Notes under the pieces: model-generated | Seen by the model: the letters and a program-made list of their open reading frames with translations, nothing else | Database searches by the model: none | Told to the model about the DNA's origin: nothing | Shown: positions 16,994 through 25,482 of the stretch, one piece after another | Layout: the number at the start of each line of letters is the position of its first letter | How positions within the stretch are numbered: position 1 is the first letter of the stretch | Assembly: GCA_947459215.1 (NCBI GenBank) | Contig: CANHCQ010000024.1 | Location: forward strand, 1-57,028 | Length of the DNA: 57,028 nucleotides | Source: Phycisphaerales bacterium | GTDB lineage: Bacteria > Planctomycetota > Phycisphaerae > Phycisphaerales > UBA1924 | Reading direction: 5' to 3' | Position numbers and translations under genes: made by a program

Positions 16994-17339
16994 TCTCTGG
17001 CCGCGGACGGAATTGCGAAGACTCGATCGAGGACACAAGAGTCCCTCAACCCGCCCAACTGCCTGACCGAAAACGACTTCCCGCCCAGAGCCTTGCCCGA
17101 CCCGAATAGGCTCCTATAGTTCCTTCACTGGCCGCGGATCGGCGGCCGGGTCGCCCGGGCTCTGTGTCCAGGCAACAGGATTCCAAGACGGCTCGCCCAT
17201 CGGTCTTCCGAGAGGGTTCGCCGAATCCCGAAGCGCCCTTTGGCGAGTTTCGCGTGACCACCGCCGACCCATATCGGGCGACGGAGATCACGGCCCGATC
17301 TCGAAACCTGCCGGTGTCGCTGCAAGATAGAGGTGGCCC
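16994..17339. other. 346-base gap: rpsB promoter and leader
   Basis: No convincing gene. It holds a candidate promoter (17093-17120) and, downstream of it, a leader of roughly 210 bases containing a GGCCGC/GCGGCC hairpin (17130-17147). A long 5' UTR before an r-protein gene could host autoregulation by S2, but no known leader motif was recognised. Confidence 0.5.
17093..17120 (+). promoter_or_regulatory. candidate promoter of rpsB
   Basis: TTGCCC (17093-17098) and TATAGT (17115-17120) are separated by 16 bases. A GC-rich hairpin starts 10 bases after the -10 box. It is the best consensus pair in the gap. Confidence 0.5.
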
Positions 17340-18179
17340 ATGGCCAACACGCTCGTTCAGGATCTCATCGAAGCCGGCATTCACTTTGGTCAGCGCGCCA
17401 GCGGATGGAACCCCAAGATGGGGCCCTACATCTACGGCAAGCGCAACGGCATCCACATCATCGACATCAAGGAGACCGTCAAGGGCCTCCTCCTCGCCAA
17501 GAAGTTCATCGCCAAGTCCGTCGCCTCCGGCAAGGACATCGTCTTCGTCGGCACCAAGCGCCAGGCCAAGAGCGTCCTTGAGCAGCGCGTCGGCGATGCC
17601 AAGATGCACTACGTCACCGAGCGCTGGCTCGGCGGCACGCTCACCAACTTCCGCACCATCCGCCTCCGCCTCAAGCGCCTCGAAGAACTCGAGGCCATCC
17701 AGAACTCCGACAACTTCGCCAGCTACTCCAAGAAGATGGAGTCCCAGCTCAAGCGCGAACTCGCCAAGATCAAGCGCAACCTCGACGGCATCCGCAAGAT
17801 GGAGAAGCTCCCGGGCGCTCTCGTCGTCATCGACGTCAAGCACGAGATCACCGCTCTCAAGGAAGCCCGCAAGCTCGGCATCCCGACCATCGCGCTCGTC
17901 GACACCGACGGCGACCCCGAGCTCGTCGACCTCCCCATCCCGGGCAACGACGATTCGATGAAGTCCATCGATGTCGTCATGCGTGAGCTCTGCCTCGCCA
18001 TCGCCGACGGCCGCTCCGCCCGCCAGATGTCTGGCGAGACCGCTCCCGCCGGTGGCAACGAAGGTGGCGACGCCTCCAACGCCCCCGGCCGTGGCGACCG
18101 CCGCAGCCGCCGTCCTCAGACCCGCGCCGGCGAACTCGCCGGTCACGACGCTCCGGCCGAAGGCGCCGCCGCCCAGTAA
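17340..18179 (+). CDS. rpsB: 30S ribosomal protein S2
   Basis: Small-subunit protein at the head-platform junction, 279 residues. Family motifs are clear: LIEAGIHFGQRASGWNPKM, YIYGKRNGIHIIDI, FVGTKRQAK, RWLGGTLTNFRTI, and the C-terminal GIPTIALVDTDGDPELVDLPIPGNDDS. The ATG at 17340 is preceded by AGAGGTGG. The last ~45 residues (after ADGRSARQ) are a Gly/Arg-rich, low-complexity extension beyond the usual end. tsf follows 193 bases downstream, the conserved rpsB-tsf order. Confidence 0.98.
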   Translation: MANTLVQDLIEAGIHFGQRASGWNPKMGPYIYGKRNGIHIIDIKETVKGLLLAKKFIAKSVASGKDIVFVGTKRQAKSVLEQRVGDAKMHYVTERWLGGTLTNFRTIRLRLKRLEELEAIQNSDNFASYSKKMESQLKRELAKIKRNLDGIRKMEKLPGALVVIDVKHEITALKEARKLGIPTIALVDTDGDPELVDLPIPGNDDSMKSIDVVMRELCLAIADGRSARQMSGETAPAGGNEGGDASNAPGRGDRRSRRPQTRAGELAGHDAPAEGAAAQ

Positions 18180-18335
18180 TCAGTCCCGGGACGGTTCAAA
18201 GAGCATTCGGCAAGGGGCTGAATCGTTCCCGGTTTCGCCCCAGTGACCAGTCTCTCGAACCCGCCCACTTCTTCTGTTCGCGTTCAGAAGTTCGCTTCCC
18301 ACCTCCCACCAACACCCCGCTCGTCTCGATCCGCA

Positions 18336-18368
18336 ATTTGCGATTTGAGATTTGCGATTTGAGATTTT
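18336..18368 (+). repeat. 7-bp-phased tandem array in the tsf leader
   Basis: Alternating heptamers ATTTGCG and ATTTGAG run four times (18336-18363) and continue as ATTTT, ending just before the tsf start codon. As a 14-mer it is a perfect double repeat. It is strikingly AT-rich for this genome and takes up the usual ribosome-binding-site position. Confidence 0.85.
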
Positions 18369-18372
18369 CGCC

Positions 18373-19188
18373 ATGGCCGAGATCAACAGCAAAGACGTCA
18401 TGAACCTCCGCAACAAGACGGGCCTCCCGATGATGGCCTGTAAGGCCGCCCTCGCCGAGGCCGGCGGCGACCCGGAGAAGGCGGAGGAAATCCTCCGCAA
18501 GCAGCTCAAGGGCAAGATGGACACCCGCACCGATCGCGCCGCCGGCGAAGGCCGCATCGGTATCTTCGCGAAGGCTGACGCGTCCGCCGCCTCCATCGTC
18601 GAGGTCCGCGCCGAGTCCGACTTCACCGCCAAGAACGACAACTTCGTGACCATGGTCACCAAGGTCGCCACCGCCGCCGCCGATGCCGCGGCCGGCGCCG
18701 TCGCCGAGACCCCAGCCATTAAGTCCGCCGTCGACGAGGTCCGCATCTCCACCGGCGAGAACTGCTCCTTCGCCCGCGGCCACAAGCTCGCTGGCAACAG
18801 CGCGACCAAGTTCGGCACCTACGTCCACCACGACGGCAAGACCGGCGCGCTCGTCCAGGGCGAAGGCGAGATCACCGTCGAGGTCCTCCGCCAGATCTGC
18901 ATGCACGTTGTCGCCGCCGTGCCGCGCCCCCAGGGCGTCTCGGCCAGCGAGATCCCTGCCGCCATCGTCGAGAAGGAACGCAAGTTCCGCATCGAGCAGG
19001 CCATGGAATCCGGCAAGCCCAAGGAGATCGCCGAGAAGATGGTCGAGGGCGGCATGCGCAAGTTCTTCGAAGAGATCGCCCTCCTCGAACAGCCCTTCGT
19101 CATGGACCCCACCAAGAAGGTCAAGGACCTCGTCGGCAAGGGCAAGGTCATCACCTTCCTCCGCTGGCAGGTCGGCGAGACGAACTAA
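18373..19188 (+). CDS. tsf: elongation factor Ts
   Basis: Guanine-nucleotide exchange factor for EF-Tu, 271 residues. The N-terminal UBA-like domain has the typical KDVMNLRNKTGLPMMACKAAL and the core has ADFTAKND-like SDFTAKNDNF, the signature for EF-Tu contact. The later segments VVAAVPRPQ and LLEQPFVMDPTKKVKDLV belong to the dimerisation and C-terminal modules. The ATG at 18373 is used because it gives the canonical MAEIN start. There is no good Shine-Dalgarno; the heptamer array occupies that position. It follows rpsB and ends in a strong terminator. Confidence 0.97.
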   Translation: MAEINSKDVMNLRNKTGLPMMACKAALAEAGGDPEKAEEILRKQLKGKMDTRTDRAAGEGRIGIFAKADASAASIVEVRAESDFTAKNDNFVTMVTKVATAAADAAAGAVAETPAIKSAVDEVRISTGENCSFARGHKLAGNSATKFGTYVHHDGKTGALVQGEGEITVEVLRQICMHVVAAVPRPQGVSASEIPAAIVEKERKFRIEQAMESGKPKEIAEKMVEGGMRKFFEEIALLEQPFVMDPTKKVKDLVGKGKVITFLRWQVGETN

Positions 19189-19214
19189 ACCCACGAACGA
19201 CGTGGTGAACAGGC

Positions 19215-19250
19215 AAACGCCGCGACCGAAAGGCCGCGGCGTTTTCGTTT
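19215..19250 (+). terminator. intrinsic terminator of rpsB-tsf
   Basis: A perfect 10-bp stem, AAACGCCGCG/CGCGGCGTTT (19215-19224 with 19235-19244), with a 10-base loop, ends in TTTTCGTTT. It lies 26 bases after the tsf stop. Confidence 0.88.
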
Positions 19251-19290
19251 GCCGTGCATTGAACGTATCACCGTAGAGCGTGGATCGCAC

Positions 19291-20064
19291 TCAGCGAGCG
19301 CGACGCCGCCGGACCGCGACCAGGCCCGCAAGCCCCAGCACCGCCACCGACGAAGGCGTCGGCACGATCTCGAACGAGATCTCGTACACCGCCGTGTCCG
19401 CCGTCAACTGGCTGTTGAACACATACCCGGCCGCGGTCGTCAGTCCGTTGAAAATCGACAACCCCGCAAAGTCAAAGTTCACAACCCCGTTCTGGGCGAT
19501 GCGGTCGTCGTTGTTCGAGCCCATGAGAAACGCCGAACCGAACGCGCCGTCCACTTCCGAACCCGCGTCCCAGATGTCCCGCGCCCGCTGCGTGATCGAC
19601 GTGATGTTCAGGTTCCCGTTCGCGTCAAAGAGCATGTACTGAGTCGCCGAGTCGTTGCCGATGAAGTAGTCGTTGCTCGGCACCACCATCGCGCCAAAGG
19701 TAAAGAACCGATTGGCCGCCGGATCAACCGTGAACACCTGCGACCCGCTCATACCCGGCAGCAGCGGCCCGGCCGGATTCGGCAGCACGGTGCCCAGCGT
19801 CGCGCCCGGATCCGCCGCGGCGAATGCCGGGAACCACGCGCTGCCGGACCCGCCCTCGGCGATCGAGATGATCGGGTTCCCCGCCGCCTGCCCGCTGTTG
19901 AACGCGTCGTACACCCCGCTGTGGAAACCAACCCGCAGCGGCGCAAACGAAATGCTGTTGGTCGGCGCCAGGTTCCGCACATTCACCCGCACCTGCACGG
20001 GAGCAGCCGAAGCTGCGACGCCCACCAGCGACGCCAGAACAACCATCGAGAGAACAGTTCGCAT
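19291..20064 (-). CDS. secreted Spondin_N-domain protein with PEP-CTERM-like tail
   Basis: 257 residues from ATG 20064, with AAAGAGA just upstream. An N-terminal signal peptide (VLSMVVLASLVGVAASAA) is followed by a Spondin_N-like domain (VRVNVRNLAPTNS near the start, GVYDAFNSGQAAG, DIWDAGSEVDGAFGSAF). The last 25 residues have the sorting-tag layout: PTPSS, a hydrophobic helix (VAVLGLAGLVAV), then RRRRAR. Known PEP-CTERM proteins are cut by an exosortase and linked to extracellular material. The role is inferred to be a surface or matrix protein. It is a single gene. Confidence 0.8.
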   Translation of the reverse strand: MRTVLSMVVLASLVGVAASAAPVQVRVNVRNLAPTNSISFAPLRVGFHSGVYDAFNSGQAAGNPIISIAEGGSGSAWFPAFAAADPGATLGTVLPNPAGPLLPGMSGSQVFTVDPAANRFFTFGAMVVPSNDYFIGNDSATQYMLFDANGNLNITSITQRARDIWDAGSEVDGAFGSAFLMGSNNDDRIAQNGVVNFDFAGLSIFNGLTTAAGYVFNSQLTADTAVYEISFEIVPTPSSVAVLGLAGLVAVRRRRAR

Positions 20065-20317
20065 GGAATCTCTTTCTGCCTCAAAGAGGCGATCGGCCGC
20101 GCTGGAAACTGGACGCGACGCGACATCAGAACACGCCGAGGCTGGGCTTATTCCATGCCAAGCACTCCGTCCTCGCTCTTCTCGCCGCGCACACATTTCT
20201 CACGGATAGTCGGAATAGCAGCGCCAGCTGGCGTGTTCCTCTTTCTGGCGAACCGCCCCGCATATCGCCCGCGCTGCACGTTGCAGCTCGACACTGAACT
20301 TTGACTCCGGAGAATCC

Positions 20318-20824
20318 ATGGCCTCGATCACCCCCGTCCGTTTTGCCGCAGCCGCCGCTCTTCTCGCGATCGCCGGTATCGCGGTTGCCACCCAGCTCGA
20401 CGACACCGGCTGCAAGTCGTCTTGTTCATCGACTGTCGACTCCAATCAAGCCGCCATCCAGTCTGTCGCGATGACCCGCGCCGAATCCTCGAGCGCCCGC
20501 ACCCCCAAGCTCCTCGTCGTCGCCTTCCACGCAGACTGGTGCGGCAAGTGCAAGGTGCTCGGCCCCAAAGTCATGGGCGATGTGGCTCCCGCCTTCGGCG
20601 GCGACGTGCTCTTCGTCAAACTCGATCTCACCGACAAGAACTCCCCGCAAGCCGAGTACATGCTCGCCGCACTCGGACTGGGCGATCTCTGGACCGAACA
20701 CGCTGGCAAGACCGGCTTCGCGCTGATCGTCGACCCCGCCACCAAGAAGGCCGTCGGCACGCTCCGCTCCGACCAGAGCGCCGATGATCTCAAGTCCGCC
20801 GTCAAGGCCGCCATCAAGGCCTGA
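20318..20824 (+). CDS. exported thioredoxin-like protein (CGKC)
   Basis: 168 residues with an N-terminal signal or anchor (FAAAAALLAIAGIAVAT). The thioredoxin fold starts near residue 63 (KLLVVAFHADWCGKCKVLGPKV), with the redox pair CGKC in place of the usual CGPC. The cis-Pro region is not obvious; FALIVDPATKKAVGTL provides the later strands. An extra CKSSC pair lies at residues 32-36, before the fold. Probably a periplasmic or membrane-bound redox protein. The ATG at 20318 follows CCGGAGA. A perfect GCTGCA-CGT-TGCAGC palindrome at 20273-20287 lies upstream and may be regulatory. A terminator follows. Confidence 0.85.
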   Translation: MASITPVRFAAAAALLAIAGIAVATQLDDTGCKSSCSSTVDSNQAAIQSVAMTRAESSSARTPKLLVVAFHADWCGKCKVLGPKVMGDVAPAFGGDVLFVKLDLTDKNSPQAEYMLAALGLGDLWTEHAGKTGFALIVDPATKKAVGTLRSDQSADDLKSAVKAAIKA

Positions 20825-20888
20825 TCGCTCCCTCCCGCCCCGCAACGCGCCGTGGGCTCAAGAAACGAACCGCGGCATGGCTCTCCTC

Positions 20889-20928
20889 CCCGCCCAGCTA
20901 CTCCGTTCGCTGGGCGGGTTCTCTTTTT
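20889..20928 (+). terminator. intrinsic terminator of the thioredoxin-like gene
   Basis: A perfect 10-bp stem, CCCGCCCAGC/GCTGGGCGGG (20889-20898 with 20909-20918), with a 10-base loop, followed by TTCTCTTTTT. Confidence 0.9.
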
Positions 20929-21045
20929 GCGGCCCGCTTTCCAGCACACGCGAATCTCGGACCTCCCGGCGCTGTCCAACCATGACACTTGAAACCGCCG
21001 GGAATACTCCCCCGCGCCCGCGTGTTTCCTAGGACAGGAGCCCTA

Positions 21046-21636
21046 TTGGAGAGACAAGCCTTCGAGACCTTGGCGCTGGCCGAACTGGACGCGGTGTATC
21101 GATACGCCCGCTTCCTGTGCAAGGATGCCGCACGGGCCGAAGACCTCGTGCAGGATGTCTACGTCAAAGCACTGAGATCCCCCGCCGCCGACGCTTTCGA
21201 TTCCCGCGAGGGCGGGATGCGAGCGTGGCTGCTCACCATCGCCCGCAACACCTACTTCCGCTCGGTCGAGCGCGACACCCTCGCCCGCCGCGCCCTCCGC
21301 CTTGCCGCCGAGATCGATCGCGCCGACGCCCCCAACGCCGCCACCTTGGAGCGCATCGACTGGTCCACCGCCGGCCCTCGCCTCGCTCGCGCTCTGGCGC
21401 ACATGAGCGACGAACTCGCCGAGGTCCTGTGGCTCTGGGCGGTCGGAGGCCTCAAGTACCGCGAGATCGCGGCCACACTCGACACCCCCATCGGCACCGT
21501 GATGAGCCGCCTGCACCGGGCTCGAACCCAGGCCGCTCGGGCACTCACTGACGACGGTAGCGAATTCGCCCCGATCGCTCCGACCACCGATTCAATCAGC
21601 CGCCGACCCGCGGCAGGAGAGGCACGACATGCGTAA
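21046..21636 (+). CDS. ECF-type RNA polymerase sigma factor
   Basis: 196 residues from a TTG at 21046, chosen because AGGAG lies 7 bases upstream; the frame is open 57 bases further. Region 2 is visible (LDAVYRYARFLCKDAARAEDLVQDVYVKAL) and region 4 carries the helix-turn-helix (ELAEVLWLWAVGGLKYREIAATL, then PIGTVMSRLHRARTQ). ECF sigma factors redirect RNA polymerase to small regulons. The next gene starts inside its last codons and is likely its membrane anti-sigma partner, so the pair is translationally coupled. Confidence 0.92.
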   Translation: MERQAFETLALAELDAVYRYARFLCKDAARAEDLVQDVYVKALRSPAADAFDSREGGMRAWLLTIARNTYFRSVERDTLARRALRLAAEIDRADAPNAATLERIDWSTAGPRLARALAHMSDELAEVLWLWAVGGLKYREIAATLDTPIGTVMSRLHRARTQAARALTDDGSEFAPIAPTTDSISRRPAAGEARHA

Positions 21637-22552
21637 TTCTTCCGGTTCCCCTCCCGACAATCCGACAGACGACTCCTTCTCAAGCCGCACCGCGCTGCTC
21701 CGCGCCGCCGCCGACAACGAGCTCTCTTCCGCCGAATCGATTGAACTCGACTCCCACCTCCGCGCTCTGCCCGACGATCAACGCGTCATCGACTTCGAGC
21801 GCCGCCTCCGCACCGAGGTCGCCGCCGCCTCGCCACACTGCGGCCAAGCCCCCGACGCGCTCCGCCGTCGTCTCGAGGCCATGACAACCGTCGCCCCAGC
21901 ATTGCCTTACCCGTCGCGCCGTTTCGCTTTCCGCCCCGCCTGGGCCCTCATCGCGGCGTCGGTCGTTCTCGTCGCCACCGGCTATCTCGTCGTCTCCCGC
22001 TTTCCCGCCCAGCTCCCCACCCAGGGCGAGATCGTCAACGCTTCCCATCGCGCCGCGCTCACCCGCTTTCTCGCATGGCAGCACACCGACTGCGAAGTCC
22101 ACGCCGACGCGATCAAGTCGCGCTTCGACATCGGCCCCGCCGACGCCGCTCCCGCCCAACTCGCGCGCATCATCCAGCGCGAGCCCGACTTGGGCACGCT
22201 TCGAACCGCCGCCCCAGCCAACTCCGACATCGAGTACCTCGGTGCCGCCCGGTGCGCCGTCCCCGGTCGTGGCGATTCGGTCCACATCGTGCTGGGCTAC
22301 CGCAACCCGCTCGACCCATCCCAAAGCCGCCTCGCCAGCTTGTTTGTGCAGGAAGACAACAACGAATTGTCTCTTGTCCCCGGCCGAACCTATCACATGC
22401 GCCAGCGACCTGGAGACTGGGACGGCCGCCAGATAACGGTCTGCGTCTGGCGGAATAACGGCCTGATCTATTTCCTCGTCGCAACCTCTCCGGAAGTACT
22501 CGACGCTGCGCGGATCAGCCTAAACGCTGAACCGGCCACCGCTGACCTGTAG
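21629..22552 (+). CDS. putative membrane anti-sigma factor partner
   Basis: 307 residues. The ATG overlaps the sigma-factor stop by 8 bases and is preceded by AGGAGAGG. The N-terminal ~80 residues look like a cytoplasmic anti-sigma domain (TALLRAAADNELSSAESIELDSHL, resembling the start of a putative zinc-finger anti-sigma). However, the HxxxCxxC zinc motif is missing; only one Cys is present there. One membrane helix (PAWALIAASVVLVATGYLVV, about residues 103-122) leads to a periplasmic domain of ~185 residues with two Cys (ADCEVH-like region and AARCAVPG). Function is inferred from position and layout. Confidence 0.8.
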   Translation: MRNSSGSPPDNPTDDSFSSRTALLRAAADNELSSAESIELDSHLRALPDDQRVIDFERRLRTEVAAASPHCGQAPDALRRRLEAMTTVAPALPYPSRRFAFRPAWALIAASVVLVATGYLVVSRFPAQLPTQGEIVNASHRAALTRFLAWQHTDCEVHADAIKSRFDIGPADAAPAQLARIIQREPDLGTLRTAAPANSDIEYLGAARCAVPGRGDSVHIVLGYRNPLDPSQSRLASLFVQEDNNELSLVPGRTYHMRQRPGDWDGRQITVCVWRNNGLIYFLVATSPEVLDAARISLNAEPATADL

Positions 22553-22823
22553 GATCGACGCAACGCCAGACGGTTCCCCCGGCGTCAGCGCACGACGAAC
22601 GTGTGCGATAAGGCCTGCTCTCTCATCACATGGCGTGACGTATCGCATGCGTCCGCTGAGGCCGGGTGGTTCGAAGCGGACCCGCTCCCGCCACGACGCT
22701 TTACCACATCCGCGTTCCGGGCCGGGTTGCTCATGGCGAGTTCCAAAAGTGTTCGCGGAACGACAAACGCTCCACGTCTCCACGAGCGACCGCAAACCCT
22801 GGGAACCCGGATCGCCCGTATCG

Positions 22824-23318
22824 TCACCCCTTGGCCAGATCCTCGATCGGCCGCCCCACCATTCGCCACACATGCCAGCCGGTCATTTCAAACGCCCCGA
22901 GCGTCTTGTAAAAGTCCTGCGCCGGCGCGTTCCAGTCCAACACCGCCCACTCCATCCTCTTGCAGCCGCGCTGCGACGCGATCTTCGCAAGCCCGCTGAG
23001 CAGCTTCCGCCCGAGGCCGTGCCGCCGCGCATCTGGGCGCACAAACAGGTCCTCCAGATAGAGCCCCGGCGCTCCCGACCAGGTCGAGAAGTTCATGAAG
23101 AAGATCGCCACCCCTTGGGGCACGCCGTCGATCTCGCCGACCAACGCCTCCGCACAGGGCCCCCGGCCGAAGCCCCTTCCAAATAGATTCTCCCGCAACG
23201 ATTCCACGGTCGATTGCACCGCGTCCGGCTCCTTCTCGTACGCGGCGAGTTCCTTGATCATCGCCAGGATGAAGGGGACGTCCGATTCCGCGGCAGGCCT
23301 GACAGTTGCATTAGGCAT
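22824..23318 (-). CDS. GNAT-family N-acetyltransferase
   Basis: 164 residues from ATG 23318. The acetyl-CoA-binding core is clear: EDLFVRPDARRHGLGRKLLSGLAK, with R/Q-x-x-G-x-G/A in the form RHGLGR, then EWAVLDWNAPAQDFYKTLGA for the C-terminal beta-bulge and Tyr. The overall pattern (DVPFILAMIKELAAYEKEP at the N-terminus) is like the diamine (spermidine/spermine) acetyltransferase subgroup, so a polyamine or amino-acid amine is a reasonable substrate guess. It is a single gene, divergent from the pseudopilin. Confidence 0.88.
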   Translation of the reverse strand: MPNATVRPAAESDVPFILAMIKELAAYEKEPDAVQSTVESLRENLFGRGFGRGPCAEALVGEIDGVPQGVAIFFMNFSTWSGAPGLYLEDLFVRPDARRHGLGRKLLSGLAKIASQRGCKRMEWAVLDWNAPAQDFYKTLGAFEMTGWHVWRMVGRPIEDLAKG

Positions 23319-23493
23319 GCCGCACGATACACCACACAAGCGTCCCTTTGCTGCCGTCCGCAGTCGATTTTGTTCGCACTTTGATCGGAACTCACAGATG
23401 TTGCGTCGAAATGTTCGGGACCGTCGAAATACATGCTGCGGGCGGGCGTTTGTCTGGTATCACGAGGTCGGATCGGCAGGAGGTCAGCGCGAC

Positions 23494-24123
23494 GTGCAGC
23501 ATCAGTACCACATGGATGGTCGGCGTGGGGGTTTTTCGCTCATCGAGCTTTTGGTCTCGATCTCCATCATCGCGATGCTGATCGGGATTCTGCTTCCCGC
23601 GCTGCCGCGCGCCCGTGACGCCGCACGTCGAACCGCATGCGGCGTGAACATGCGCTCCGTCGGCCAGGCGCTCGAACTCTACAAAGATCGCTATCGCGAA
23701 GCGTTCCCGGTCGCCAAGTACATGCCCACGCCCTGGCTCAGCGGCAGCAAGCGTCCCGGCTTCAACGACGCCATGGTCGATTTCCTCGACCGCGAAAGCC
23801 CCGCCTACAAGTGCCCCGGTGACCGCGAGATCTTCTCCGTGACGTGGCAAGACACCAGCACGTCTCCCGCTCGTGATCGCATCGGCGGCATGTCGTACAC
23901 CTACGTCACGGCTCTCTCCGGAGAACGTGTCGAGACCACGTTCTTCGCCGAGTACCTCAAGCTCACCCCGAGTAACACTCCGATCCTCTACGACTTTGAC
24001 GGCGGCACCTTTGAGACGCAGGACGGTCGTCAGGTTCAGACTCCCTACTTCCATCGCGTCCGCAACGTTCTTTTCGCCGACGGTCACGCCGGCCAATTTG
24101 ACACCAAGGGTACCGTGAACTGA
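23494..24123 (+). CDS. type II pseudopilin / prepilin-type N-terminal domain protein
   Basis: 209 residues from GTG 23494; a perfect AGGAGGT lies 9 bases upstream. The prepilin leader ends RRGG, followed by FSLIELLVSISIIAMLIGILLPAL with Phe1 and Glu5 as needed for peptidase processing and assembly. The rest has the planctomycete (DUF1559-like) pattern: CGVNMRSVGQALELY after the helix and a terminal NVLFADGHAG. These abundant proteins are exported and probably form pseudopili or surface fibres. The downstream gene is 37 bases away and likely co-transcribed. Confidence 0.88.
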   Translation: MQHQYHMDGRRGGFSLIELLVSISIIAMLIGILLPALPRARDAARRTACGVNMRSVGQALELYKDRYREAFPVAKYMPTPWLSGSKRPGFNDAMVDFLDRESPAYKCPGDREIFSVTWQDTSTSPARDRIGGMSYTYVTALSGERVETTFFAEYLKLTPSNTPILYDFDGGTFETQDGRQVQTPYFHRVRNVLFADGHAGQFDTKGTVN

Positions 24124-24160
24124 GCTTCCGCTCGTAACACGCTTCGCACCGGAGCCTCCC

Positions 24161-24937
24161 ATGAACAAGAATCCAAGTCTGCTCGACGGGCTGAATCTCC
24201 CAGAGTCCATGACCGGCACGTCTGCCGCGTCACGGCGTGATCTGTCCTCGCCGAGCCAGCCCCTCACCAATGCGCTGAACTACGCGGACTGGTCGCCGAC
24301 ACAGAAGAAGTTCGGTGCCGCCGGTCTTGCGGTCGCCGCGATCGCCGTGCTCATCGGCGGCGCGTGGCTCACCCGCCAGTGGGTTGCGCCGGCGATGCCC
24401 AAGTCGTTTGCCGAGGGAGCGTCGGTGATCCAGACCGGCCGCATCAACAACCTCGACGATCTTCGCCGCGCCGACTACTACCGCGAACTCGCCAAGCTCT
24501 GGCCGAGCCTCTCCGAAGACGAACGCAACAAGTGGCGCAACGACCCGGCTTACGAGAAGATGATGGAGCAGATTCGCGAGCAGAGCTTCGACGACTACGC
24601 AAAGAAGGTCGCTCGCGGCGAGGAGAAGCTCCCAGACTTCGGCCCGCCGCCGAACGCTCGCCCCGCTCAGCCCGCCCAGCAGCCCAACCAGGCACCCGCA
24701 CAGGCCAAGCCCGGCGACGCTCCGCGTCAGGCTGGCGGCGGTGGCGGTGGCGGTGGCGGTGGCGGTGGCGGAAACGGCCGCGGTGCCGGACGCAACTCCG
24801 AGCAGCGTCGGGCCGCGATCGTCAATCGCATCGGCAGCCGCATCATGACCGGAAACGCCCAGAGCAGCGGACTCCGCGGCGAGATGATGCGCGGCGGCGC
24901 AGGTGCCCGCGGCGGTACCGGCGGCGGACGTCGCTGA
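24161..24937 (+). CDS. hypothetical membrane protein with poly-Gly linker
   Basis: 258 residues; ATG preceded by CGGAGCC. One transmembrane helix (FGAAGLAVAAIAVLIGGAWL, about residues 50-70) is followed by a charged helical region (DLRRADYYRELAKLWPSLSEDERNKWR). A Pro/Gln/Ala-rich linker comes next, then a run of 13 glycines encoded by tandem GGTGGC, and finally an Arg/Gly-rich basic tail. The family is not recognised. Because it follows the pseudopilin gene closely and precedes a terminator, it may assist that protein, but this is only positional. It is most likely anchored with its large C-terminal part outside the cytoplasm. Confidence 0.75.
   Translation: MNKNPSLLDGLNLPESMTGTSAASRRDLSSPSQPLTNALNYADWSPTQKKFGAAGLAVAAIAVLIGGAWLTRQWVAPAMPKSFAEGASVIQTGRINNLDDLRRADYYRELAKLWPSLSEDERNKWRNDPAYEKMMEQIREQSFDDYAKKVARGEEKLPDFGPPPNARPAQPAQQPNQAPAQAKPGDAPRQAGGGGGGGGGGGGGNGRGAGRNSEQRRAAIVNRIGSRIMTGNAQSSGLRGEMMRGGAGARGGTGGGRR
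24729..24772 (+). repeat. GGTGGC hexamer tract inside the Gly-rich gene
   Basis: Tandem GGTGGC (GGCGGT) units encode 13 consecutive glycines. The unit length is a multiple of three, so expansion or contraction would change the linker length without a frameshift. Confidence 0.85.
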
Positions 24938-24963
24938 TCGCTTCGATCATGCTTCCCAACCAT

Positions 24964-24995
24964 AAAACCGCAGGGCCTTCCCTGCGGTTTTTCCT
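24964..24995 (+). terminator. intrinsic terminator after the pseudopilin pair
   Basis: A 12-bp stem, AAAACCGCAGGG with CCCTGCGGTTTT, with a 4-base loop, followed by TTCCTTT. It lies about 26 bases after the stop. Confidence 0.9.
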
Positions 24996-25046
24996 TTGAT
25001 CAAGACGCGTGTGAATCGCTCATCGTGGCCGCGATAAAATCCCCCC

Positions 25047-25460
25047 ATGTCCGACACCATTTTCTCCAAGATCATCCGCGGCGAGATCCCCTGCCACAAG
25101 GTCTACGAAGACAAGCACGTCTTCGCCTTCCTCGACATCGGTCCGCTGAGCCGCGGGCACACGCTGGTGATCCCCAAGGAAGCGGCGGCGACGCTGGATC
25201 AGTTGAGCGACGAGTCGGCGGCGGCGATCGGCCGCGTGCTGCCGCGATTGAGCCGAGCCGTCCTCAAGGCCACCGGCGCCACCGCGTTCAACATCCTCCA
25301 GAACAACGGAGCCGCGGCCCACCAGGCGGTGTTCCACGTGCACTTCCACATCATCCCCAAGTTCGAGAACGGGACGGGGCTGGGGATCCGCTGGGAGTCG
25401 CAGAAGTTCGACCACGGAGCCGGTGCCGCGCTCGCCACGGAAATAGCGGCGAGCGTGTAG
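25047..25460 (+). CDS. HIT-family (histidine triad) nucleotide-binding hydrolase
   Basis: 137 residues, a typical Hint-branch length. The N-terminus TIFSKIIRGEIPCHKVYEDKHV and the middle HTLVIPKE are standard, and the catalytic triad is present as HVHFHIIPK. Hint enzymes hydrolyse phosphoramidates such as AMP-lysine and aminoacyl-adenylates in the cytoplasm. It starts at ATG 25047 and is convergent with astD, whose stop lies 22 bases away. It has no obvious partner gene. Confidence 0.95.
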   Translation: MSDTIFSKIIRGEIPCHKVYEDKHVFAFLDIGPLSRGHTLVIPKEAAATLDQLSDESAAAIGRVLPRLSRAVLKATGATAFNILQNNGAAAHQAVFHVHFHIIPKFENGTGLGIRWESQKFDHGAGAALATEIAASV

Positions 25461-25482
25461 ACCTACGACTCCATCGCTCTCC

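Noticed and set aside
22553..22823. Possible tRNA-like or coding content in the gap after the anti-sigma-like gene
   Set aside because: A GGTTCGAA tetraloop-like string tempted a T-arm call, but flanking bases do not pair and no cloverleaf forms; small frames have no ribosome-binding site.
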